Positions 21,864 through 30,319 of a stretch of DNA of 46,807 nt are shown here, piece after piece. Both the position numbers and the translations under genes were made by a program. The stretch comes from Chara braunii (taxonomy: Eukaryota > Streptophyta > Charophyceae > Charales > Characeae). The notes under the pieces are model-generated. The model ran no database searches. It saw only the letters and a list, made by a program, of their open reading frames with translations, and was not told where the DNA came from. Every line of letters begins with the position of its first letter. Position 1 is the stretch's first letter. The stretch lies in the NCBI GenBank assembly GCA_003427395.1, contig BFEA01000010.1, positions 6,852,567 to 6,899,373 of the forward strand, given 5' to 3'.

Positions 21864-22337
21864 TGTTACGGACTCCGCCAGGGCTCGATTCCTGGTCTAT
21901 CTTTTTGCTGTTTCGGCTGCATCCCGTTTTCGGCCTGGCACCTTTTTTCCAAACCCCTCGTTTGGTACCGTAGGATTTTGGACAACTGGCGCCATGCTGC
22001 AATTTGGGCGTCACTTTCAAATACCGTATATTTCAGTTCTGCCCTCGGGCCCTTTGCAGAAGTGCCCCTGGTACCGTACGTGTCACCGATACCGGCTCCC
22101 CGTACGGTACGGGGACCAGTCTCGTACCAGTTTTCTGCTGCTGTACTCGTACTCAGTGTGACTTGCTGTTTCGGCATTCGCAATCCAAGACTTTGACTTT
22201 GTGCCTTGCCACTGTGTTTGCATCCGACCCTCAGTCGTGTCGAGTGAGTGAGTGTGTGTGTGTGCTCTCACTCTCCCCCTCTCTCTCTCCTCTCCCTCGG
22301 CTCTCCCTCAGCCTCACGCCCGTCACACTATTCGCAC
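21864..22337 (+). mobile_element. 3' LTR of chromovirus
   Basis: Starts TGTTACGGACTCCGCCAGGG after the polypurine tract. The right part matches the 5' LTR (see 16450); the middle differs and carries a 10 bp hairpin (22071-22110). The end is set approximately where integrase coding sequence of another element begins (WVLSSELLRNED, ~22338). A short target duplication could not be found. Confidence 0.75.
22071..22110 (+). other. Hairpin inside the chromovirus 3' LTR
   Basis: GTACCGTACG (22071-22080) pairs with CGTACGGTAC (22101-22110). A second nested option is CCCCGTAC/GTACGGGG (22099-22115). Neither is present in the 5' LTR at 16450. Confidence 0.85.
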
Positions 22338-22797
22338 AGGTGTCTGGGTGTGGGTACTCAGTTCTGAGTTGTTACGAAACGAGGACATCTCACCAAAGTT
22401 GTTGACACGATACATGGGTCCATGGCAGGTTTTAGATACAATGGGGGCTGATCCTTTTGGGCCATCCTATGTTGTCGATGTTCCCCTGCATCTACAAACC
22501 TACCCTGTCTTTCATGCATCTAATCTGCTGCCTTTTACTTCAGCTGGTGCATTCCCATACAGACCCCCTTGATTTGGTCCACCGATCCCTGGGACGGGAT
22601 ATGAAGTGGAGAAGATTGAGGATGAGATGGGTACTGGCTCTGATGTGCAGTATCTTGTGAAGTTCCTGTACCAGCCACATACGGAAGATCGCTGGTTTAC
22701 ACGTAAAGAACTCAAGACAGCAAAGTCTGCTGTCCTCAAATATGAGGCAGCTAAGGAGGTATTATACCCTCGGAGATCTGCACGCCCGCAACCCTAG
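22338..22797 (+). pseudogene. Integrase C-terminus and chromodomain of another element
   Basis: Two frames cover it: 22338-22572 (SSELLRNEDISPKLLTRYMG, YVVDVPLHLQTYPVFHASNL) and 22606-22797 (VEKIEDEMGTGSDVQYLVKF, HTEDRWFTRKEL). A frameshift near 22575-22605 separates them. The architecture matches 42690-43156 and the minus-strand piece at 26062, so these three form one family, different from the chromovirus just upstream. It may be the tail of element C, into which the chromovirus inserted; then RT, RNase H and most of integrase have been lost. Confidence 0.85.
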
Positions 22798-22830
22798 CTC
22801 GGAGGTCCTCGCTCCGGGGGAGGGTAGGTC

Positions 22831-24060
22831 TGCAATGACTTGCTGTTTTCTGCCGCCGGTGGCCCGTTGACCCGAAGCTGTAACATAGGCAGGATAGATT
22901 CCGTATTTTGTTTGGTTGAGGGCTAACCGAGAGACCTGCCTGTAGGGAAATTCGTGAGGGACATAACTGCATTCAGTAAAATCTAGGCCCACACTAACTA
23001 GGATTTCCTACAGCTATCCTTACTGCAAATAGCAGGCCCGGGCTACCCCTAGGACAGAGGCCCTAAAGGCCTATGCCAATAGACGGTCCTATAGCCTATG
23101 GCCGGGTAGGAGAGAGGCCGAGAGGCCGAAACCGAAACGGTACCGGTCGGTCCAGTCAGTCCGGTCTAGGTCGTGTCTAGGCTAGTGTAGTCTATAGATA
23201 GATTGTAGATATCTGTTCGGTGCTTTTGGCAGTTGGTACCGTGTATGTCGCTGCTGTGCAACGCATGAACTGGAAGTGGTGACAGCTTCAGCGTTGGAAA
23301 AGACGGACATAGCTGGACCTGCGGAGTGTCGGCCATAGCTGGGACCGACGTTGGACTTTGACAGCACGTGGGGCTGTTCAGAGGTCTGAGCTATCTGGAG
23401 TCTGCTGGAGGCGAGAGAGGTTGGTGCCCTGCTGAGCCCTCCTCAGGAGTAGGGTATCAGGGTGTGTGGCGCTGCAGCCATAGCTGCAGCTTCCTTCCTC
23501 AGAGATCATCTTTGTCATAAGAGGTGGCGCTGCTACAGACTTCCACCCGAGAAGTCTTCCGGCACTTCATCTTCATCAGATACTGTGGCGCTGGTCTTCT
23601 TCTTCATCCTCTGAGAGGCGCTTGGCCTCAGAGGCCTGTTTCACGGTGGCGCTTCCCTCTGGAGGCAGTATCTGGGTGGTGCTTGATGTTTCAGGGGCTC
23701 AGGGGCAGTTATAGCGGTTGTTCAGGGTTGGGGAGTGAAGCTGCTCGTTTCTGAGCAGCGCACCATGGTTCTGGTGTTATTCTGACATTTCGAGACTCTG
23801 AGTTTAATAAACAGTGGTTATAACTATCTTTGCTTCATTGTTTCCTGGATGTGATCTACTCGTCTTTCCTTTGTGACTGGTTGTGAGGATTCTGTGGAGC
23901 GAATTGCACTGTCAGTGTTTTCATTCATATTGCATGGTCAAGTCTTCCGCTGTGTTTATCTCTCCCTGTGCGGTGTGATACTTCCATCCTCTCCCCTTCC
24001 TTCTGTGTACGTATGGGCATACCTGGAAGTCTATGTGAGCAAGCGTTGGCTTTCTGACAA
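22831..24060 (+). mobile_element. 3' LTR-type DNA after the chromodomain
   Basis: After the stop at 22797 comes CTCGGAGGTCCTCGCTCC and a polypurine-like CCGGGGGAGGG (22815-22825). The same CGGAGGACC landmark precedes the LTRs at 43202 and, on the minus strand, at 26023. I therefore start the LTR at about 22831 (TGCAATGAC). It contains the hairpin GCTGCAGC-CATA-GCTGCAGC at 23471-23490 and an AATAAA at ~23807. The right end is uncertain. Confidence 0.5.
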
Positions 24061-24536
24061 CAAACAAGCAGGTTCATAACACAATGCCGTGGGAAATCCC
24101 TTGGGCCCGGCCCCTCGCCCGCCCGTTTCCCAACACTGGTAGCCTAGCCGCGGGAGCGTCATGCGAGACCTGGCTTGCTCTTTAAAAAGAGTATAGAAAA
24201 AAAGACAGGGACGTAGATTGAGTGCTGATCTTTCTAAGAAAAATATTAGAACAAGCAAGAATGATTTCCGCAGTGCCCCAAAACTCGGGGTGCAAAAATA
24301 CCCACGGTTACTCCATGGTGCTACTGGTAGTCCCACACGAGTGGGCATGTAAGATACACTGAATCTTTAGCAGCTGCAGGGTTGTATGTCCTTTGTGGTC
24401 CGTTTTTGTGTGCACATGTTCGAGCTTATGACCTAGACGGAGTCTTTAGCAACTGCAGCATTTCGTACTCCTCATGGTTCATTTGTGCCCCCCTATTCAT
24501 GGTCCCTACGCTTATCCATCTCTGTTTTTTGACAGG
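24061..24536. other. Unassigned DNA with a short duplication
   Basis: No gene seen. Two related ~50 bp segments lie at about 24362 (CTTTAGCAGCTGCAGGGTTG) and 24443 (CTTTAGCAACTGCAGCATTT), each followed by a GGTYCRTTTKTG stretch. Confidence 0.6.
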
Positions 24537-24793
24537 TTACTTCTCGTCGTTTGATGGGTGGTTCCTTGGCTGTCAGGTTCTTAGTACGTAAAGGTGCAGC
24601 TGGGCTCACGGCAACGAAGATGGAGAACAAGATTGGTCTGAGAATGGTTCAGAATGGGGACATTCAACTGCAGGCCGTTTTTGTTCCAGAGGAAGATCGG
24701 CTCACTGGCGTCAGCTCATTTCAAGATACGAACAAGGTATCAGCTGTGTGTGGTGATCATACTCGTCGAGTGTTTCACTGGTATATGAGTTGA
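24537..24793 (+). other. Exon-like open frame, function unknown
   Basis: An open frame of about 85 residues begins after an acceptor-like TCTGTTTTTTGACAG. It reads [20 protein letters not shown], then [20 protein letters not shown] and [11 protein letters not shown], where an AAG|GTATCA donor-like junction follows (about 24736); without splicing it ends at 24791-24793. Composition is balanced, unlike the low-complexity frames around it. I do not recognise the family. It could be a captured host exon, a retroelement fragment or chance. Confidence 0.3.
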
Positions 24794-24939
24794 TGCAGCT
24801 GGAAAAAAAAAGTGGGAAAAAAAAAGTCGGAACCCAGCTAAAGAATAGCAAGAATGTGTATATGATGACAAAGGACATTGACTGATGCTCCCAAGAATAG
24901 GAATGAACCAGGACCTCAAGGCGCTGTTTTATTTTAAAG

Positions 24940-26023
24940 AGGGAAAATTGCGTCTGTACCCCACTTAAAGATGGGAATACCCGCTATACCCAGTCCCAGT
25001 GCCCAACTTGCATCTATACCCTTACCCCATTCAGCTTTGCATAGTACCCGACTGCAATCAGACTCAACTCTGGACTTGCTCACAACATGCACACTTGAGA
25101 ACCGATGGCAAACCAAACTCTTCCAACTCAGAAACAGCAATGAACTTGCTTTTAAACTCTGTTCAGAACAACTGTACAACTTGCGGCTGTGGCCGCCGAA
25201 CACTGTCTCTACCACCAGCCTCACTCTCCCTCACTCTCACATGTATCCACGTACGAGGATCACCCTGAATGTCCCCACTCAGCACAGCCTCACACACTCT
25301 GTACACTCGTCTACATCAACAGCTGGGCGGCTATGGCCGCTGTCGTCTTCCTCCTCCTAGCTATGGCCGCGGGTGTCTCCCTCGCTGGTTCGCTATGGTC
25401 GCTGTCTTCTTCACAGCCCACTTCTTCTCCGGGCACTTGCAGACCTCCACGCACAAGTTACCAAGGCATCTCTTCCGCATGGCTCACAGGCGAATGAATG
25501 AATGGCTGGACGCTGCCTCTTTACGTGTGGGCCTGGGTCAAAACGTGTGGCCCAGGGAAGTTTCCAGACGTTTGGCCTTCTGGGTCAAAACGTGTGAAAC
25601 CCACAGCCTGTTCCAGAACCTTCCCCACGTGCAGCCCTTACCCCTGGTACTTGCTGACTGGACTGGCCTACAGGGACCTACGACCTTCTAGATTATACAG
25701 ACCTACAGACAGATTCCAGTCCTCAACAGACTTCGTAGAGACTTCTAGAACAGACTTCCTAAGCCTGTCGGTAACAGACCTAGCTGCTAATCTACAGACC
25801 TAGGGATCAAGTCCTACTGCCCAAACTACAGACTAATTTGGGATGTGAAACAGGTCTAGGGGTTGAATCCTACTCGGCACACAGGGTCTATGTACAGGTA
25901 TAGGGTAGGTCTAGGGATCGAATCTCACTTAGCACACAGGATCAATGTACAGGGTTGTGGCACAGGTCTAGGGATCGAATCTCTGTGACTGCAATGTCAG
26001 GTCAACTGGGTGAAACCGTTTCA
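24940..26023 (-). mobile_element. LTR, minus strand
   Basis: On the minus strand this follows a chromodomain (26062) and the landmark CGGAGGACCTCGAAATTAGG, and starts TGAAACGG at 26023. The same landmark and start occur on the plus strand at 43165-43203 (CGGAGGACCTTGAAATTAGG, TGAAAGG). The region 25000-25500 is homologous to 12540-13060. It carries the hairpin GCGGC-TATG-GCCGC at 25327-25340. The far end near 24940 is approximate. Confidence 0.7.
25796..25990. repeat. ~56 bp tandem repeat inside the LTR
   Basis: GGTCTAGGG(A/G)T(C/T)GAATC recurs at 25853, 25908 and 25965, with a diverged first copy near 25796. Units include GCACACAGG and TGTACAGG. Confidence 0.85.
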
Positions 26024-26061
26024 CTCCCGCTGTCCTAATTTCGAGGTCCTCCGAAAACACC

Positions 26062-26235
26062 CTAACTCAAGGCAGGACCTTTGCCCTTTCTTTCCCTCTC
26101 ATAGGCGTGTACTATGTCGGGAGCGGTTTCCAAAAGCTTTGTTCTTGTGAACCATTGGTCGTCCTCGGGTTCCTGGTATGCGAACTGAACTTTATACTGC
26201 TTCTGGGGACGACCTCGACATCCTGTCCTAAACAA
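26062..26235 (-). pseudogene. Integrase/chromodomain tail, minus strand
   Basis: The last ~55 residues of a minus-strand frame read GCRGRPQKQYKVQFAYQEPE, DDQWFTRTKLLETAP and DIVHAYERE, matching the plus-strand tail at 43019-43156 (QYKVRFAYQEP, DRWFTREELIETTPHIV). The stop is followed by LTR. The frame extends upstream to 26400 on paper, but beyond ~26235 the plus strand encodes a clear coiled coil, so the join there is a rearrangement boundary. Confidence 0.8.
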
Positions 26236-26562
26236 CAGCAAATGGCATGGAGATACAGGCTGTCCCAAGAGAGGGTAAGACGATTGGAAGCGGCGGAAAA
26301 GGCAGAGAAGGATCTGAAAGCGGCGGAGACTAGGATGGGGAAAATCAGGGAAGAGACGGAGATAGCTACTAAGCTCAACACCCTGACTCAGGGCGTACAA
26401 TCTTTACTAATTGCACACCACGAACAAACGCAGTATATTTGCAGTTTAGAAGTAAAGGTAGATGCAATGGGGGGGGTGCTCAGTGGCAGCAATCGATGCG
26501 TCAAAGCGAGCGAGTCGTTGATTTCTTCTCAGACACCACCGGGCTTGGAGGGAACGAGTTGA
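26236..26562 (+). pseudogene. Gag-like coiled-coil fragment
   Basis: The plus-strand frame contains RYRLSQERVRRLEAAEKAEK, MGKIREETEIATKLNTL and HEQTQYICSLEVKVDAMGG, a heptad-rich segment like the N-termini of the gag proteins in this window, then stops at 26560-26562. The upstream part of the frame (26107-26235) lies over the minus-strand chromodomain and is not coding. No capsid or knuckle is present. Confidence 0.55.
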
Positions 26563-26779
26563 TCATTATAGACCAAATGTTTCTCAATCACTGTCAGCAT
26601 TAGAGCATGTGAGGATTTCTGTCCGTTTGAGTGTTTGTGCTTGGATACTGACTAGTTGTTTTGCAGGTTGCAGGAGCCACGAAACAGCTCTCCCGTGGGT
26701 GACAGACACGGGGCGGAATACAGAGCCGTTCAGGTGTGCCGGCAGATCCCATCCTCCAGTCGACACTGTGCCGTGTCCT

Positions 26780-27293
26780 TCAGGGCGCCCATGTCCACCT
26801 CCACTCTGTTGACGCATTCCGGGATGTTGGAGGGCCAACAGCTGTTGCTGCAACTGACCGCTGCTCCAAAGTGTGTACACAACCGAGCAATGACTGCATG
26901 TGCAGGTCCAATGTGAGTATGTCCTCTTGCTGGGCCATGCAGGTAGCCACCGAGTCCATGATTCGTTTGATGACCGTGGAGAAATTGCGTACGGTTGCGG
27001 AGGCACCCTCCTCCTTGACCGACGTGTCCCTGTCGGTGGCCAAGGTCAATACTCCGGCCTCCTCCTCAAATAATGCATCTCGGCGCGCTTGTCGTGCCTC
27101 ATCTGCAGCCTGTCGTGCTGCCTCGTCGTGTGCTTGCTGCTGGAGTTCAGCAAGGCGACATTGTTCCTCATCTTCTCTTTCTCTCTTCTCCCAAGTGGCA
27201 AGTTTGCTTAAGCTCGAGCATCATGTCGGTCAGCCTGGCCTCATAGTCCTTGTCGGACTCATTGTCCTTGCGTTCCATCATGGTGGTCGCTGA
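26780..27293 (-). pseudogene. Gag-like N-terminus, minus strand, with frameshift
   Basis: From an ATG at 27291 the minus strand reads MMERKDNESDKDYEARLTDM, then shifts frame near 27200 and continues REREDEEQCRLAELQQQA, ARQAADEARQARRDALFEEE and TVIKRIMDSVATCMAQQEDI, ending at 26780. The long charged helix plus a later hydrophobic helical part is the pattern of the retroelement gag N-termini here. It points toward the minus-strand chromodomain and LTR at 26235-24940, so these may be the two ends of one element whose pol is deleted. Confidence 0.6.
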
Positions 27294-27309
27294 TCGAAGG
27301 ATGGAAGGC

Positions 27310-27430
27310 ATGTGTGGCCGGTGCTGATGTGGCAACGATGTCTGCTGATGTGGCCTGCTGATGTGTCACCATGGTGACATATCACTGCTGACGTGGCCTG
27401 CTGATGTGGCCTGCTGACGTGGCAATGTAC
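27310..27430. repeat. CTGATGTGGC minisatellite with central palindrome
   Basis: About seven degenerate units of TGCTGATGTGGC / TGCTGACGTGGC, mostly 10-15 bp apart, surround the perfect 16 bp palindrome TGTCACCATGGTGACA at 27364-27379. Confidence 0.85.
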
Positions 27431-27732
27431 CACTGCGGCCGTAGTGGAGAAGAGAAGGAAGAAGATGAAGAAGAACAGCAGAGTAGGTGGGGTGGGTGGG
27501 AGGGGAGAAGATGAGATTCTAACACTTCCCCACTCCCATGGGGTCACATCGATCTCCCAGATAAGGAGGCACTAATCAAAATTTGAAGAGGCCGAACTTT
27601 GCTGTTTAAAAAAAAATCGATAAAAATAATAACAAATTCGAAATTGCAAGCTCGGTAGGTCTCCCAATCCCCAAAATCCCGACATTGAAATAATTAAAAA
27701 AAAAAAAAGAATTTCGGACTGCAGATATAATC
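27431..27732. other. AT-rich spacer; no gene seen
   Basis: A purine tract (27440-27510) and A-rich stretches (27607-27616, 27694-27708). No other feature. Confidence 0.5.
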
Positions 27733-28838
27733 TGAAAGGCCTTCCACAGTTCAGACCCCAAATTCGAATTTCAGGGTCAAAGTTTCCAAATGCGTAGAGG
27801 CCCAGTCGGCCAGGTTCTGGCAGTTACCGTCAAATATCCCAAAGGTCAAGTCTGGCGCAGACCAGCTCAAGGGTCACGTCCTGAGACTAAAATGCAAAAG
27901 TCGCTTTCAGAAAAGTCACAGAAGGGTACCTTGGGTGTCAAGTCCAAGAGGCATCCGCTAAACAGTCACATCCCAGAGGCAAAAGTTGCGTTCTATAAGC
28001 AAAAGTCACGTCTCGTATTGAAGAGCCATATTGAAAAGTCGTATTCCACAGGCAAAGGACACTTCCGCAGGCAAAAGTCGTGTCCCAGAGGCAAGAGTCA
28101 CAACCAATAGTCAAAAGTCATGTTCCACAGGCGAAAAGTTGTGACTCTAGGCCCAAGCAGCAGCACACCAATGAAAATTCGGGAAAAGTGCCAGACCTTG
28201 GCATTCTGAAGCAAGCAGGCCGTGGGGATGTGGTACCAGTACCAAGTCAAGCCACAAGAAGCAGAGGCTGGGACGAGTTGAAGCTCAGTCCAAGTCAATA
28301 TAAGGACTGGCCAGCCACATTTTGGACAGATTGCTCATTCGCATCAAGTCTGGAAGTGTTGTTGCGTTTGTGCGCTAATGCGAGTGGCTGGGCGCTGAGG
28401 CCAGCGGGCTGCGCTATTGTGTGTGAGAGAGAAGGCAGCCATAGCTGCACTAGAGTTAGTAGCTGGCATTAGTAGTAGCAGAAGAGTATAGTAGTGGGTG
28501 TATTCAGAGCTGGTTCTCAAGTAGTAGAGAGTGGGAGTGCATGCAAGTAGAGAGAGAAGACACAATGAGGTCGTAGACAGAGAGAAGACCAAGAAAGAGA
28601 GAAGAGGGAGGAGCAGTGAGAGAGTCACATACTTGGATGATGATACTGGATACTGGTTACTTGGCATCACACGGTTGAGCGCTTGTGACTAGAACTCTTA
28701 ATTGCTCATATGATAATTGTTGGAATTTTTAAGCTGCGCTCACCTGGACTTCAACTCTCTGGCCTCCAGTGTGGATTTTTTGTGCTCTCGTATTGTGTGT
28801 GTGTGTGCTCAAGGTGACGAACTGAGAGGTTCATTGCA
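27733..28838 (+). mobile_element. 5' LTR of element D (about 1.1 kb)
   Basis: Starts TGAAAGGCCTTCCAC. The first ~680 bp match 43202-43879 closely (GACCCCAAATTCGAATTTCA, GTCACGTCCTGAGACTAAAA, GGCAAAGGACACTTCC). At 43202 the same sequence follows a chromodomain, which fixes the start. The end ...TCATTGCA lies before a degenerate PBS, as in element C. It contains the hairpin GCAGC-CATA-GCTGC at 28435-28448 and a short (TG)n at 28794-28807. Its internal AAAAGTC(A/G)-type motif recurs many times (27897-28150). Confidence 0.8.
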
Positions 28839-28840
28839 AA

Positions 28841-28857
28841 TTGTTAGCGGAGCAGGA
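28841..28857 (+). promoter_or_regulatory. Degenerate primer-binding site
   Basis: TTGTTAGCGGAGCAGGA follows LTR end TTGCA and aligns with TTGGTATCGGAGCTGGT of element C (14286). This suggests an initiator tRNA-Met site that has decayed. Confidence 0.45.
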
Positions 28858-29017
28858 AGCTCGCTGCATCCACTTGAGGTGCGCTGGCAATGATTAAGGC
28901 CGGTGAGGAGAGGAGTGGGAGAAGTCTGGCGCAGGGGAGTAGGCTGACGAAGAAGTGGCCGAAGTTGGGGATGGTGATTACGTACCTGCTTGCTGGAGCA
29001 TTGGAGTGAATCGTGGA

Positions 29018-29930
29018 CAGAGGTGGGCAACGGGTGCCCACAGCCGCACCCGCCTGCCCCACCCGACCCACAAGGTAATTGGGTTGGGCTTGGGTCTACG
29101 TATGCGTCCTTGGGTAGGTGACGGGCTTGTGCAGCTAGTGGGCATTTCTGGGTCATGGGCGGGTCAATGTTTGCTCTGGGTCCCCCTTCTCGTGGGTGAC
29201 AGGTGGGTGAAGCGTTGGCCTGGGTCACCCGACCCATAGACTGAGGACCACCCAAAAAAATCCCCTCCCTCCCCCTTGGGCTCTTGGCGCCGTTCAGCCC
29301 TCCTCGCCCCCCCAACCAGAAAATAAAAACGAACAAGGCCTTGGGTCCATCTGTGCAGTCCACAGGCTCGAGGTTGAGAGAGACAAAAAAAGTGGGCCCG
29401 GGTGCAGTCACGCAGGGTCGCCTGTTACATCGGGGCCAAGATAAAAAAACAAACAGCGATTCCAGCAATTCAGCCCCTCGCCCAGTTTTTCTCTAAACAA
29501 AGCAGGGAGCAGTTCTAGCCACAATAAGCGGCCTGATCCGTCCTCTTTGAACTTCACCCTTGGTTAGCGAACTTGGCGAATTTGGAAGCCCCCCAACTTA
29601 CCTGGCCTTACCGCTGCGTGACACCATGACATAGTGACACTGGCAAGCGATGCAAGGTAGAGAGGTGGCGACACCGGTGGAGTCGTGGGGAGGGCTGCAT
29701 CGGCACAAGCAGGTGCGGACGGCAAAAAAATAGGTCTTGGGTGCAGGCGGGTAATAATGTTCTCACAGCTGCGGGTGGGTCCGGGTGAGGACCTTTTTCG
29801 GGTGGCGGGCGGGTGGGGCGTGGGGCTGAAATTTCAAAAAATATTTTGGGTGGCGGAGTCGTCTTGAGGCGGAAATTAAAATTCTTGGGTCGGGCGGGTG
29901 GCACAAAAACGAAATTGGGCAGGTTGGGTC
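29018..29930. mobile_element. Possible hAT-like non-autonomous element
   Basis: CAGAGGTGGGCAACGGGTG at 29018 has the form of a hAT terminal inverted repeat (CAGAGGTGGGCAA). GGGT/CCCA-rich subterminal repeats (GGGTCGGGTGGG types) fill 29040-29240 on one strand and 29750-29930 on the other side (GGGTGGCGGGCGGGTGGGGC). No transposase is encoded, and I did not find a clean matching 3' terminus or 8 bp target duplication, so the right end is a guess. It would be an insertion between LTR/PBS and gag of element D. Confidence 0.35.
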
Positions 29931-29942
29931 ACGGGTGAGAGA

Positions 29943-29960
29943 GAAAAAAAAAAAAAAAAC
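29943..29960. repeat. Poly-A run
   Basis: An uninterrupted A run of about 17 bases just after GAGAGAG. Confidence 0.9.
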
Positions 29961-30319
29961 AGCTTTGATCGCGGAGCTTCACCAATGGAACGTTCACTGA
30001 AGTGAAGTGCATCGCTGGCTGCTAAGCCCTGTATTGCTTGCTGATTGTTGAGTGATTGGTACCTTCCACATCTTGGTGTCTCTGCTGCTGGTCTGGTCAA
30101 AGTATTGTGACGTATTCGATTTGCTTTGAGTCAAGCAACCAGTCAGCATTTTGGAAAAAAATAATAGACTAAGTCTTGGGAGCAAATAGGTAACAGGCAT
30201 TGTGGGAGGGGAAGTAGGCAAGCAAGCAGACACACTCAAAGTTAGTAGAGTAGCAGTAGGGGACTAAGTCTACGTGGTGAGGAGGTGGAGGCTACCTACC
30301 TGTGCTTCTTATCACCATG

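Noticed and set aside
26584-27006. 140-residue minus-strand frame over the gag-like region
   Set aside because: It is in a shifted frame relative to the coherent gag-like helix at 26780-27293.
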